Shown: positions 8,904 to 17,541, counted from the first letter of the stretch. The stretch is 42,205 bases of DNA from an uncultured Paracoccaceae bacterium (GCA_937873685.1 CALMYO010000149.1:1-42205); one strand, 5' to 3'. Made by a program: numbers and translations. The notes: generated by a model not told the origin, from the letters alone.

Positions 8904-10360
8904 CCATGAACGCGTCAACACCCACCATCCGCGTTGAAGCGATGCGCATTGGCGGCGAGAAGGTGACGACAAAGGACGTCGTCGAGGTGCGCTATCCCTA
9001 CACCAACGCGGTGATCGGCACGGTTCCGGCGGGCAGGCGCGAGCATGCCGCGCGCGCCTTCGAAATCGCTGCCAGTTACCGGCCGAAACTGTCGCGCTAC
9101 GAGCGCCAGCAGATCCTGTTCAAGGCCGGCGAACTGATCCGCGCGCGCCGCGAGGAGATCGCCCACTGGCTGGTGCTGGAACTCGGCATCTGCAAGCAGC
9201 ATGCGCTTTACGAGACCGGCCGATCCTACGATGTGTTCACCCTTGCCGGACAGCTCGCGATTCTCGATGACGGGCAGATCTTTTCCTGCGACCTCACCCC
9301 GCACGGCAAGGACCGCAAGATCTACACCAAGCGCGAACCGGTGCGCGCCATCTCGGCGATCACGCCCTTCAACCATCCGCTCAACATGGTGGCGCACAAG
9401 ATCGCGCCGGCGATCGCCACAAACAACTGCGTGGTGTGCAAGCCGACCGAACTGACGCCCTTGACCGCAATCACGCTGGCCGACATCCTTTACGAGGCCG
9501 GCCTGCCGCCGCAGATGTTCCAGATCGTCACCGGTTGGCCGGCCGATATCGGCGAGGAAATGATCGTCAACGACAACATCGACATCATCACGTTTACCGG
9601 CGGCGTGCCGGTCGGCAAGATGATCGTGGCCAAGGCCGGCTACAAGCGCAGCGCGCTCGAACTCGGCGGCAACGATCCGCTGATCGTGCTCAACGATCTC
9701 GACGACGCCGATCTCGAAAAGGCCGCGACGATCGCGGTTGCCGGCGCAACTGGCAATTCCGGCCAGCGCTGCACGGCGGTGAAGCGCATCCTGGTGCAGG
9801 AATCGGTTGCCGACCGTTTCGTGCCGATGGTGCTGGAACGGGCGAAGGCGCTGAAATTAGGCGACCCGATGGATCCGGCGACGCAACTTGGCTGCGTCAT
9901 CCACGACAAGGCGGCGGCGACATTCGAGCGCCGGGTGCATGACGCGGAAAAGGCCGGCGCGAAAATCCTCTATCACCCCGGCCGCGACGGCGCGCTTCTG
10001 CCGCCAATCACGGTCGACCATGTGCCGCATGAAAGCGAACTGGTGATGGAGGAGACCTTCGGGCCGATCGTGCCGATCGTTCGCGTGCCGGATAATGACG
10101 AGGCGGTGATGGCAATCTCCAACTCCCCCCCGTTCGGCCTGTCGTCGGGGGTCTGCACCAACGATTTCAGGCGCATGCAGGCCTATATCGAGGGGCTCAA
10201 CGTCGGCACGGTGAACATCTGGGAACAGCCCGGCTACCGCATCGAGATGAGCCCGTTCGGCGGCATCAAGGATAGCGGCAATGGCGTCAAGGAGGGCGTG
10301 CTGGAGGCGATGAAGTTCTTCACCAACGTCAAGACCTACTCGCTGCCCTGGCCGCGCTGA
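8900..10360 (+). CDS. phnY: phosphonoacetaldehyde dehydrogenase PhnY
   Basis: NAD(P)-dependent aldehyde dehydrogenase that oxidises phosphonoacetaldehyde to phosphonoacetate, 486 residues from ATG 8900 (or 484 from ATG 8906). The catalytic set is present: Asn158 in ITPFNHP, general-base Glu254 in ALELGGND, and nucleophile Cys291 in [12 protein letters not shown] conserved [10 protein letters not shown] segment lies near the C-terminus. The ATG at 8900 overlaps the phnA stop codon (ATGA), and the downstream PbfA-like gene starts 3 bases after its stop, so phnA-phnY-pbfA form one tightly packed unit. Assignment to phosphonoacetaldehyde rests on the Cys and Glu numbering, which matches S. meliloti PhnY as I recall it, and on context. 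Confidence 0.93.
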   Translation: MTMNASTPTIRVEAMRIGGEKVTTKDVVEVRYPYTNAVIGTVPAGRREHAARAFEIAASYRPKLSRYERQQILFKAGELIRARREEIAHWLVLELGICKQHALYETGRSYDVFTLAGQLAILDDGQIFSCDLTPHGKDRKIYTKREPVRAISAITPFNHPLNMVAHKIAPAIATNNCVVCKPTELTPLTAITLADILYEAGLPPQMFQIVTGWPADIGEEMIVNDNIDIITFTGGVPVGKMIVAKAGYKRSALELGGNDPLIVLNDLDDADLEKAATIAVAGATGNSGQRCTAVKRILVQESVADRFVPMVLERAKALKLGDPMDPATQLGCVIHDKAAATFERRVHDAEKAGAKILYHPGRDGALLPPITVDHVPHESELVMEETFGPIVPIVRVPDNDEAVMAISNSPPFGLSSGVCTNDFRRMQAYIEGLNVGTVNIWEQPGYRIEMSPFGGIKDSGNGVKEGVLEAMKFFTNVKTYSLPWPR

Positions 10361-10363
10361 ACG

Positions 10364-11719
10364 ATGGAGCGGACCGTTATCGCCCACACCGAAGGCGAAT
10401 CGAACACCTCGCGCGCTCGGCACGAGTGGAACCGGCGGCACGCCGACAAGCCGACGCGCGACCTGCTGGAGCGCGATGCGGCTGCGTTCCTGCACCAATC
10501 GCTCTCCAGCCCGTGCGTTTCGACGATTTCGAAGGCTGAAGGCATCTGGATCGAGGATACGGCCGGCCGCCGTTTCATGGATTTCCACGGCAATTCGGTC
10601 CATCACATCGGCTACGCCCATCCGCGGCTAGTTGCCGCGATCAAGCAGCAGCTTGACGAACTCAGCTTTTCGCCGCGCCGCTTCACCAACGACGTGTCGG
10701 TTCAACTTGCCGAGACGCTTGGAGCCCTCGCGCCCGGCGACCTTTCCAAGGTGCTGTTCACCACCGGCGGGTCGGATGCGGTGGAGGTGGCGCTCAGGCT
10801 GGCGCGCGCCGCCACGGGCCGGTTCAAGACCATCTCGTTCTGGGACGCCTTCCACGGCGCCGGGTTCGGCGCTTCCAGCGTCGGCGGCGAGTCGACTTTT
10901 CGCAGCGGCATCGCCGGGCCGCTGGTGACCGGGGCCGAGCATGTCGCGCCGTTTCACTGCTACCGCTGCCCCTACGGACATCCCGGCCCGCAGTCCTGCC
11001 GCCTCGCCTGCGCGTCGATGGTGGACTACGTGCTGGAAAAGGAAGGCGACGTGGCGGCGGTGATCGCCGAACCGATGCGCGCCACGCCGGTCGTGCCGCC
11101 GCCCGGTTACTGGAAGGCGGTGCGCGAAGCCTGCGACCGGCACGGCGCGCTTCTCATCTTCGACGAGATCCCGACCGGGCTTGGCAAGACCGGCCGCTTC
11201 TTTGCCCATGAACACGATGGCGTGACGCCGGACATTGTCGTGCTCGGCAAGGCGCTCGGCGGCGGCATCCTGCCGGTTGCCGCGGTGATCGCCCGCGCCG
11301 GGCTCGATGTCGCCGGCGACTACGCGATCGGCCACTCCACGCACGAAAAGAACCCGGTGGCGGCGCGGGCGGCGCTGACCTCCATCGCCATGATCCGGGA
11401 GGAGGGGCTTGCCGAGCGCGCCTTGGAGATGGGGGCGGCGGCCATGGAGCGGCTGGAGGCGCTGAAGCACCGGTCGCCGCATGTCGGCGATGTGCGCGGC
11501 CGCGGGCTTATGTTCGGCATGGAGATCGTCACGGACCGCGACACTCGCACACCCGACCGCGCCCGCGCCGAGCGCATCTACTACCGCTGCCTGGAACAGG
11601 GCCTGTCGTTCAAGATCTCCGCCGGCAACGTGCTGACGCTGTCGCCGCCGCTGGTGATTTCGCAGACCGATCTGGACCGGGCGCTGGGGATCGTCGAGGC
11701 TTCGGTGATGGAGGGATAG
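10364..11719 (+). CDS. pbfA: PbfA-like (R)-1-hydroxy-2-aminoethylphosphonate ammonia-lyase
   Basis: Class III PLP enzyme, 451 residues. In phnWAY-type clusters such proteins (PbfA) remove ammonia from (R)-2-amino-1-hydroxyethylphosphonate to give phosphonoacetaldehyde, letting the hydroxylated analogue of AEP enter the PhnY/PhnA route. Visible: phosphate-cup TTGGSDAVEVAL (about 133-144), PLP-ring Asp267 in LIFDEIPTGLGKTG, Schiff-base Lys296 in VVLGKALGGG, and a HSTHEKNPVAA segment replacing the usual T-F-GGNP of true omega-transaminases. A four-cysteine cluster C-x2-C-x9-C-x3-C (residues 199-216) is notable. Start ATG 10364 follows phnY by 3 bases. A genuine aminotransferase role is possible, but the PhnW gene already covers AEP transamination. 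Confidence 0.8.
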   Translation: MERTVIAHTEGESNTSRARHEWNRRHADKPTRDLLERDAAAFLHQSLSSPCVSTISKAEGIWIEDTAGRRFMDFHGNSVHHIGYAHPRLVAAIKQQLDELSFSPRRFTNDVSVQLAETLGALAPGDLSKVLFTTGGSDAVEVALRLARAATGRFKTISFWDAFHGAGFGASSVGGESTFRSGIAGPLVTGAEHVAPFHCYRCPYGHPGPQSCRLACASMVDYVLEKEGDVAAVIAEPMRATPVVPPPGYWKAVREACDRHGALLIFDEIPTGLGKTGRFFAHEHDGVTPDIVVLGKALGGGILPVAAVIARAGLDVAGDYAIGHSTHEKNPVAARAALTSIAMIREEGLAERALEMGAAAMERLEALKHRSPHVGDVRGRGLMFGMEIVTDRDTRTPDRARAERIYYRCLEQGLSFKISAGNVLTLSPPLVISQTDLDRALGIVEASVMEG

Positions 11720-11745
11720 GCGGGCAAGATGACTCCCTTTCGCAG

Positions 11746-11828
11746 CGTCATCCCGGGGCTTGTCCACGGGATCCAAATGCTTGATGCAGAGTGGTTTTTG
11801 GGTCCCGGGCACAAGGCCCGGGATGACG
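11746..11828. repeat. palindromic intergenic repeat, type A copy 2
   Basis: An inverted repeat with 32-bp arms (11746-11777 and 11797-11828) matching at 28 of 32 positions. It has the same outer sequence (CGTCATCCCGGGGCTTGTCC) as 7449-7532. It lies between pbfA and the dehydrogenase gene and could act as a transcription attenuator. Confidence 0.85.
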
Positions 11829-11880
11829 TCCGAGAGGCCCTCGAAATCCGGCTGAATCCGGGACGATCTCAAGACACACC

Positions 11881-12900
11881 ATGAAAATCATCCGCACCGA
11901 CCGCGAACTGGAATGCCCGTTGATCGATGCGACGCTCAGCGCGCGCGGCCATGATCTCGTGCTGCTGCCGGACGGCGTTAGCGAAGACGAACTGGCGCGA
12001 CACGCACGCGACGCCGACCTGATCCTGATGTGCTACACGCCGGTGACCGCCCGCGTGATCGACAGCGCGAGGCGGCTGAAGGCCATCGTCAAGTACGGCG
12101 TCGGCATCGATGCGATCGACATCGAAGCGGCGAAAGCGCGCGCCATTCCCGTCGTCAACGTGCCGGAATACGCCGAGGAAACGGTGGCGGAAGGCGCGTT
12201 CATGCTGATGATCGCGCTGGCGAAGAAGCTGATGCCGCTGCAGACAGCGATGCAGCGCGATGGTTGGGCCTGGCCGCAAGCGCAATGGCTCGCCTCCGAC
12301 ATCGCCGGCAAGACGGTCGGCCTGGTCGGGTTCGGGCGCATCGGCCGCTCGATGGCGCGGATGGCCGGCGCCGGGTTTCGCGCCCGCATCCTTGGTTTCG
12401 ACCCGCATGTGGACGCCGCGACCATGGCGGCGCATGGCGTGGAGAAGGTGGAGACGCTAGCCGCCATGCTGCCGCGTTGCGATTTCGTCTCCCTGCATTG
12501 CGTGCTTAACGACGCCACGCACCATCTGATCGGCGCGGCCGAACTGGCGGCGATGAAGCCGTCCGCGTTCCTGATCAACGTCTCGCGGGGCGCGCTCATC
12601 GACGAGGCGGCGCTGCTCGATGCGCTGAAGCGCGGCGCGATTGCGGGTGCGGGGCTGGACGTTTTCTCGGCCGAACCGCTGGATTGCGCGCATCATCCGC
12701 TCAACGCCTTGTTCTCCATGGACAACGTGATCCTGACCCCGCACCTCACCTTCTTCACCCGCGAGGCGATGGAGCGGCTGGAGCGCGAGACGCTGGAGCG
12801 TTGTTTCGAGGCGCTCGAGGGGCGGCCAGTGCTGGTCAAGTCCGGCGATCCACGGCTGACATCGCAATCGGCCGGGGTGCGCTTCAGCGTTACGCCCTGA
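11881..12900 (+). CDS. D-2-hydroxyacid dehydrogenase family protein
   Basis: NAD(P)-dependent D-isomer-specific 2-hydroxyacid dehydrogenase, 339 residues. The Rossmann motif GFGRIG lies at residues 150-155. Catalytic Arg236 (NVSRGALID), Glu265 (DVFSAEP) and His288 (LTPHLTFFT) complete the Arg-Glu-His set. The substrate-loop region KYGVGIDAID (71-80) carries a Lys. It sits at the end of the AEP cluster but is separated from pbfA by a palindromic repeat, so coupling is uncertain. Substrate is unknown. A phosphonate-pathway 2-hydroxyacid or 2-oxoacid (for example a phosphonopyruvate or phosphonolactate type) is an inference from neighbours. Phosphite dehydrogenase PtxD belongs to the same superfamily, but nothing specific points to it. 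Confidence 0.82.
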   Translation: MKIIRTDRELECPLIDATLSARGHDLVLLPDGVSEDELARHARDADLILMCYTPVTARVIDSARRLKAIVKYGVGIDAIDIEAAKARAIPVVNVPEYAEETVAEGAFMLMIALAKKLMPLQTAMQRDGWAWPQAQWLASDIAGKTVGLVGFGRIGRSMARMAGAGFRARILGFDPHVDAATMAAHGVEKVETLAAMLPRCDFVSLHCVLNDATHHLIGAAELAAMKPSAFLINVSRGALIDEAALLDALKRGAIAGAGLDVFSAEPLDCAHHPLNALFSMDNVILTPHLTFFTREAMERLERETLERCFEALEGRPVLVKSGDPRLTSQSAGVRFSVTP

Positions 12901-12953
12901 AGCGCAGCCTTCGCGATTCACCCATTTCGAAGACGGCGTGGTTTCGCCATTTA

Positions 12954-13131
12954 CCCCCCTCTGTCCTGCCGGACATCTCCCCCGCAAGGGGGGAGAATGG
13001 CCCCGTCGCGAACGCCTTCGCCCGCATTGCGACGGTTGCGCCAAGCGCAAACGGTTCGAAGTGAGGCTTGGAGCGACCCGCGATCCATTCTCCCCCCTTG
13101 CGGGGGAGATGTCCGGCAGGACAGAGGGGGG
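12954..13131. repeat. long palindromic repeat, type B
   Basis: A perfect inverted repeat with 47-bp arms (12954-13000 and 13085-13131) separated by 84 bases. Each arm contains the nested stem CTCCCCCGCAAGGGGGGAG. The 84-base centre shows no gene. This arm sequence type (CCTCTGTCCTGCCGGACATC) is a common dispersed element in Mesorhizobium-like genomes. It lies between the convergent dehydrogenase and phosphonate monoester hydrolase genes and may also terminate transcription. Confidence 0.92.
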
Positions 13132-13176
13132 TGTCGAAACAGGATGTGTGAATATCGTAGGCGCGCAGCCGGGGGC

Positions 13177-14676
13177 TCAAACCCCGTAGCTCATGCCCGT
13201 CAGCCGCCGGTCGCGGCGCTCGGAGACGTGATCGAGCATGGCAGCGCGCAGCCGCGACATCTCTGCGGCATGGGCCGGATCGGCCGCTAGGTTCGTCGTT
13301 TCCTGCGGATCGGACGCAAGGTCGAACAGCATCGGCGGCACACCGCCGCCGAAATGCACATACTTCCACCGCGCCTCGCGCAGGATCGCCGCATTGCAGA
13401 GGTTCTCATCGAGACCGAGCGTGCGCTGGCAGCGCGTCGGCTTGCCGGGCTGGGAAAAATCGGCCTCCATGAACACATGGCGGCGCGGCGGTTTCGCGCC
13501 GGCAAGCAAGTCCTGCAACGGCGCGCCGTCCATCGCCGCCGGGGCATCGCGGCCGGCAAAGCGCAGGATGGTCGGGGCGATGTCGACGGATTCGGTCAGG
13601 TGACCGACGCGCCGGCCACTGCCATCGATGCCCGGTCCGCGCAGGATCAGCGGCACATGGAAGGCGGGATCGAACACGCTGTCCTTGCCCCACATGCGCT
13701 TGTCACCGAGCATCTCACCGTGATCGGCAGTGAGAATGACCAGCGTGTTGTCCGCCTGGCCGCTCGTATCGAGGAAATCGAGCACGCGGCCGAGATGGTG
13801 ATCGACCTCGGCGACCAGCCCGGCATAGACGGCGCGCAATTGTGCAGTGCGCGCATCGTCCAGCCCGGCGCAATCGCCATCGAAACCCCAGAACAGCCCG
13901 GTGTTCGACGGCGCGGAGAACCAGGCGTCGAGGAAGGGATGCGACGGCGCGTCGCGATGCGGCGCCGGCAACGCGGCCGGATCGACCATCGTGTTGTACG
14001 GCGCCGGCGCAACCAGCGGCGGGTGCGGGCGGATATAGGTCAGGTGCGCGAACCACGGCCTGTTGGCGCGCACGGCCAGCGCCGCCAGCGTGCGGTCGGT
14101 CAGGTAGGCGGTGTCGCTTTCTTCCGCAGAGTAACGCGCCGGGTCGTTGATCGCCGGAGCGTCGCCGTGCCGCGGAACCGGACGGAAAAGGCTCGGCACC
14201 TTGACGCCCGGCTCGTGGCGCAGGTCGTGGCCGCGGCTGACCAGAAAGGCCGGCCATTCCAGCCCCGCGTCGAGGCGCATTTCAACGAGTTCCCGAAAAC
14301 CGGGCGACACGCCCTCGTAGATCGTCAAGTCCGGATCTTCCGGGTCCATGCCGGTCGGGTCGGGCGTTGCGTCCGTATAGCCGAACAACAGCGGCTCGTA
14401 GCCGCATTTGCGCATCTCCATGCCGAGCGTGGCATGGTGGCGCGCGAGCGGCGTGCCGTTGCGGATCGACCGGTGGTTCATCGCATAAAGCCCGGTCATC
14501 AGGCTGGCGCGCGCCGGCCCGCAGGGCACGGTGACGGTGAAATGGTTCTCGAACAGCACGCCCTCGCCCGCCAGCCGGTCGATGTTCGGCGTCGGCACAT
14601 GCTTCGCCAGCGGCCCGGCAATCAGGTCGGCCCGCAGCTGGTCAAGGGTGATGAAGAGGATGTTGCCGGTGGTCAT
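13177..14676 (-). CDS. phosphonate monoester hydrolase / phosphodiesterase, alkaline phosphatase superfamily
   Basis: Sulfatase-fold hydrolase of 499 residues, best read as a phosphonate monoester hydrolase (PMH/PehA type) that cleaves P-O ester bonds of phosphonate monoesters and phosphodiesters. Cys52 in TVPCGPARASL is the C-x-P-x-R site converted to formylglycine. The other positions known from the Rhizobium PMH are also present: Asp12-Gln13 (TLDQLRAD), Asn73 (IRNGTP), Tyr100 (FGYTDATPDP), His218 (IRPHPP), Asp318-His319 (TADHGEM) and Lys331 (WGKDS). No signal peptide, so cytoplasmic. The start overlaps the stop of a truncated antitoxin-like ORF (ATGA), and an Opp-type ABC importer lies upstream on the same strand. 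Choline-sulfatase-like or aryl-sulfatase activity is a less likely alternative. Confidence 0.88.
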   Translation of the reverse strand: MTTGNILFITLDQLRADLIAGPLAKHVPTPNIDRLAGEGVLFENHFTVTVPCGPARASLMTGLYAMNHRSIRNGTPLARHHATLGMEMRKCGYEPLLFGYTDATPDPTGMDPEDPDLTIYEGVSPGFRELVEMRLDAGLEWPAFLVSRGHDLRHEPGVKVPSLFRPVPRHGDAPAINDPARYSAEESDTAYLTDRTLAALAVRANRPWFAHLTYIRPHPPLVAPAPYNTMVDPAALPAPHRDAPSHPFLDAWFSAPSNTGLFWGFDGDCAGLDDARTAQLRAVYAGLVAEVDHHLGRVLDFLDTSGQADNTLVILTADHGEMLGDKRMWGKDSVFDPAFHVPLILRGPGIDGSGRRVGHLTESVDIAPTILRFAGRDAPAAMDGAPLQDLLAGAKPPRRHVFMEADFSQPGKPTRCQRTLGLDENLCNAAILREARWKYVHFGGGVPPMLFDLASDPQETTNLAADPAHAAEMSRLRAAMLDHVSERRDRRLTGMSYGV

Positions 14677-14864
14677 TGGTTGTTATCGCCGACAAGACGC
14701 TTTCGGTGTTCATAGGCACGAAGCATGGCAGGCGATATTTTCGGCGGCGCGAGGAGAGCTTCAACGAACCTTCGCTGGTCTTCGGCGGAGAGCCGGATGA
14801 TCGTGGGTTCGCGAATGTCTGCCCAATCTGGGTCGCGGACTTGGCCCGCTTCCTCCGGTTTCAT
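14673..14864 (-). pseudogene. truncated DUF1778-type (TacA-like) antitoxin ORF
   Basis: A 63-codon ORF. Its C-terminal half (IIRLSAEDQRRFVEALLAPP, then PAMLRAYEHRKRLVG) reads like the toxin-binding tail of DUF1778 antitoxins. The N-terminal ribbon-helix-helix DNA-binding part expected before it is missing, and no GNAT acetyltransferase toxin follows. Its stop overlaps the ATG of the downstream phosphonate monoester hydrolase gene (ATGA), so the remnant may now serve as a coupling leader. Upstream sequence on this strand is repeat-rich. Confidence 0.55.
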
Positions 14865-15170
14865 GTCAGGAATCCCTCACTTTGAACTCGTTCGAGCTCT
14901 CTGTTTTGCCAGTCAACAATCTTTCCGCTAAATTCCATTGGACAGGATGTACAAGATCGTGCCGTAAATTGCATCATCTTGAACCCTCCACTCCGGTCGC
15001 TTCGCGACCACCTCTTCGCCATATTATGGGGGCGAGAAACGGCGTTGCTTTGCCGCGCGGCGCGTCCTCTCCCACGGGAAGCGCGTCGACGTTCACCCAT
15101 CGTGTCTCGGAACGCCAGCCACGTCGCCGAGCACGATGAGGTGCGTGGCGCTTGCCCTGTTTCCGCTCCG

Positions 15171-15228
15171 TCATTGCGGGTCAAGCAAGCAGCCCGCGTA
15201 GCGGGCGGGTTGCGCGCACCCGCAATCC
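15171..15228. repeat. degenerate palindromic repeat
   Basis: CGTCATTGCGGGT near the left end mirrors ACCCGCAATCCACG on the right. The inside carries a smaller GCCCGC/GCGGGC stem. This is an imperfect member of the rhizobial palindromic elements that begin CGTCATT. Confidence 0.6.
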
Positions 15229-15311
15229 ACGCAGCGTTTCAGTCTGCGTCAAGATTGCCGATAGAGCATCAACCTTGAACGCAAGCATTTCCCAAGTCTC
15301 CGAAAGGAAAT

Positions 15312-15371
15312 GGATTCCGGGTACGCGCTACGCATCTGCTCCGCAGATGGCTCGCTTGACCCGGAATGACG
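15312..15371. repeat. degenerate palindromic repeat
   Basis: GGATTCCGGGT (15312-15322) pairs with ACCCGGAATG near 15360-15369, with an internal CATCTGC/GCAGATG stem. It is the same general class as the element at 15171-15228, with a different core. Confidence 0.65.
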
Positions 15372-15517
15372 CCCCTTCGCAGCGGGCGGCTGCAAGACCG
15401 CACCGACTCGCCAAAAAATGTGTACCCAAAAACCAGCCGCGAACCAGGGAAGAGGTGGCCCGAAGGGCCGGAGTGGGGGTCAATCCGCCAGTGAGCTGCA
15501 AATGCCCGAAGATCGCA

Positions 15518-16528
15518 TTACCCCCGCAACTCCCTCGTAAAGTCAAACTCCTCGGCGAAATGGCAGGCAGCGAAGTGCTCCGGCGCCACCTCGCGCAAGA
15601 CCGGCGTGTCCTGCTTGCAGCGGTCGCGGGCGAAGCGGCAGCGGGGGTGGAACTTGCAACCGGGCGGCGGGTTGGTCGGCGAGGGAATCTCGCCCTGCAG
15701 TTTCTGCGCATCGCCGCGATCGTCGGGATCGAGCGAGGGAATCGCCGACAACAGCGCGCTGGTGTAGGGGTGGCGCGGGCGCGAGAAAAGCTTGCGTGTC
15801 GGCGCCGTTTCCACCAGCCGCCCCAGATACATCACAGACACGTGGTCGCAGACATGGGCGATTACCGACAGGTCGTGGCTGATGAACAGGAAGGAGATGC
15901 CCATGTCGCGCTGGATCGCTTTCAACAGGTTCAGCACGTCGGCCTGGATCGAGACGTCGAGCGCCGCCACGCTCTCGTCGGCGACGATGAAGCGCGGGCC
16001 GGAGACGAGCGCGCGGGCAATCGAGATGCGCTGGCGCTGGCCGCCGGAGAAGGCGTGCGGAAAGCGGCGCAGGTGTTCGAGATTGAGCCGGCACTTGGCG
16101 GCGATCTCGCGCACGCGCGCGTCGGTTTCCTCGCGCGTCTTCGTCAGGCCCATCACCTCCAGCGGCTCGGCGATGATGTCGCGCACCGTCATGCGCGGCG
16201 AAAGCGCGGCATAAGGATCCTGGAAGATCAGCTGGGCGCGCTTGCGGTAGTCCTTCAGGTCCGGCTTGGAGATGGTGGCGAGATCGAAACGCTTCTCGCC
16301 GTCGTCATAGATCACGTGACCTTCGCTGATCGGCGCGGCGCGCAGCAGCGCGCGTCCGAGCGTCGTCTTGCCCGAGCCGCTCTCGCCGACAAGGCCGAAG
16401 AAATTGCCCTTTTCGATGCGCAGCGACACGTTGTCGACCGCATGCAAGTCGACCTTCTTGGTCATGAAGCCATGGCCCAAGGTGTAGCGGACGGTCAGGT
16501 CCTTCGCCTCGATCACCGGATTGGTCAC
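15518..16528 (-). CDS. Opp/Dpp-type ABC transporter ATPase, OppF-like
   Basis: Second ATPase subunit of the importer, 336 residues. Walker A GESGSGKTT, signature FSGGQRQRISIARAL, Walker B RFIVADESVAALD and the C-terminal oligopeptide-transporter (oligo_HPY) segment PPGCKFHPRCRFARDRC with its cysteines are all present. It begins with GTG 16528, which overlaps the OppD-like stop (GTGA). It is the last gene of the oppABCDF-type unit (minus strand); the phosphonate monoester hydrolase gene follows about 840 bases further on. It acts on the cytoplasmic face of the inner membrane. Confidence 0.93.
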   Translation of the reverse strand: MTNPVIEAKDLTVRYTLGHGFMTKKVDLHAVDNVSLRIEKGNFFGLVGESGSGKTTLGRALLRAAPISEGHVIYDDGEKRFDLATISKPDLKDYRKRAQLIFQDPYAALSPRMTVRDIIAEPLEVMGLTKTREETDARVREIAAKCRLNLEHLRRFPHAFSGGQRQRISIARALVSGPRFIVADESVAALDVSIQADVLNLLKAIQRDMGISFLFISHDLSVIAHVCDHVSVMYLGRLVETAPTRKLFSRPRHPYTSALLSAIPSLDPDDRGDAQKLQGEIPSPTNPPPGCKFHPRCRFARDRCKQDTPVLREVAPEHFAACHFAEEFDFTRELRG

Positions 16529-17541
16529 GCACCCACCCCTTCCTGCATCCTTTCCGCCGCCAGCAGGCAGGCGGCGCGGTGCCCATCCTTGCCGTCGACG
16601 AAGCCGGGGATTTCCGTGTTGCAGCGGCCGGGAATGGCGACGGGGCAGCGGGTGTGGAACACACAGCCCGGCGGCCGGTCGAGCGGCGAGGGAATGTCGC
16701 CCGGCACCGGCGTCAACTCCGCTGTCAGGTCGTCGATTTTCGGCAGCGCGTTGATGAGACCGAGCGTATAGGGATGGACCGGGTCGCGGATTACCTGACG
16801 AACCGTTCCGGTCTCGACGATGCGGCCGAGATACATCACCGCCACCCGGTCTGCGGTCTGGGCGATCACCCCGAGATCGTGGGTGATGAACAGGATCGCC
16901 ATGTGGAACTCGTTGACGAGATCCTTCATCAGGTCGATCACTTGCGCCTGGATCGTCACGTCGAGCGCCGTGGTCGGTTCGTCGGCAATCAGCAGGCGCG
17001 GCTTGGTGGAGAGCGCCATGGCGATCATCGCGCGCTGGCGCATGCCGCCGGAGAACTCGAAGGCATACTGGTCGAAACGCCGCGCCGGTTCGGGAATGCC
17101 GACGCGCGCCAGCATCTCGATGCCGAGCGCCTTGGCCTCGGCTTTCGACATGGAGGTGTGGATCTGCAGTTGTTCGACCATCTGGTCGCCGACGGTGATG
17201 GCGGGCGCAAACGACGCCATCGGCTCCTGGAAGATCATCGAGATCGAGCCGCCGCGCACCACGCGCATGTCGCGGTCGCGCTTCAGCGAAAGCACGTCGA
17301 TCTCGCCATCCGGCAGGTTGAGAACGATGCGCGAGGCGGGATCGTAGACCGTGTTGCCGGCGTTCAGCCGCATCAGCGCCTTGGCGGTGACCGACTTGCC
17401 CGATCCGCTCTCGCCAACCAGCCCGAGCACCTCGCCAGGCTTGATGTCGAAGGAAACGTTGTCAACCGCAGTCACCAGCCCCTCGTCGGTGCGAAAGCGG
17501 ATGGTCAGGTCGCGGACGGAGATCAGCGGCTTTGCCGTCAT
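16525..17541 (-). CDS. Opp/Dpp-type ABC transporter ATPase, OppD-like
   Basis: First ATPase subunit, 338 residues, with Walker A GESGSGKS at 43-50, signature FSGGMRQRAMIAMAL, Walker B RLLIADEPTTALD and the C-terminal segment PPGCVFHTRCPVAIPGRC. ATG 17541 overlaps the permease stop codon (ATGA) and its own stop overlaps the GTG of the next ATPase, so subunit synthesis is coupled. It partners with the permeases at 17538-19744 and the binding protein at 19839-21890. Family members move oligopeptides, nickel or other bulky solutes; the sequence alone does not fix the substrate. Confidence 0.93.
   Translation of the reverse strand: MTAKPLISVRDLTIRFRTDEGLVTAVDNVSFDIKPGEVLGLVGESGSGKSVTAKALMRLNAGNTVYDPASRIVLNLPDGEIDVLSLKRDRDMRVVRGGSISMIFQEPMASFAPAITVGDQMVEQLQIHTSMSKAEAKALGIEMLARVGIPEPARRFDQYAFEFSGGMRQRAMIAMALSTKPRLLIADEPTTALDVTIQAQVIDLMKDLVNEFHMAILFITHDLGVIAQTADRVAVMYLGRIVETGTVRQVIRDPVHPYTLGLINALPKIDDLTAELTPVPGDIPSPLDRPPGCVFHTRCPVAIPGRCNTEIPGFVDGKDGHRAACLLAAERMQEGVGA

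Larger units (their letters stand above)
14865..15517. other. repeat-rich intergenic region without a supported gene
   Basis: About 650 bases between the truncated antitoxin and the Opp-type ATPase gene. It contains two degenerate palindromic repeats (15171-15228 and 15312-15371). The minus-strand ORF ending at 14861 (last residues EFSGKIVDWQNRELERVQSEGF) overlaps the antitoxin remnant by ATGA but is not recognised. The area looks like a decayed insertion site. Confidence 0.5.

Noticed and set aside
11881..12900. Phosphite dehydrogenase (PtxD)
   Set aside because: Same superfamily, but no PtxD-specific sequence feature or ptxABC neighbours; kept as a general D-2-hydroxyacid dehydrogenase.
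13354..14715. 453-codon plus-strand ORF as a gene
   Set aside because: It is the antisense shadow of the phosphonate monoester hydrolase gene, has low-complexity Arg-rich translation and no family resemblance.
14673..15184. A complete toxin-antitoxin system upstream of the hydrolase
   Set aside because: Only an antitoxin C-terminal fragment is recognisable; the other ORF is unrecognised and overlaps repeats.
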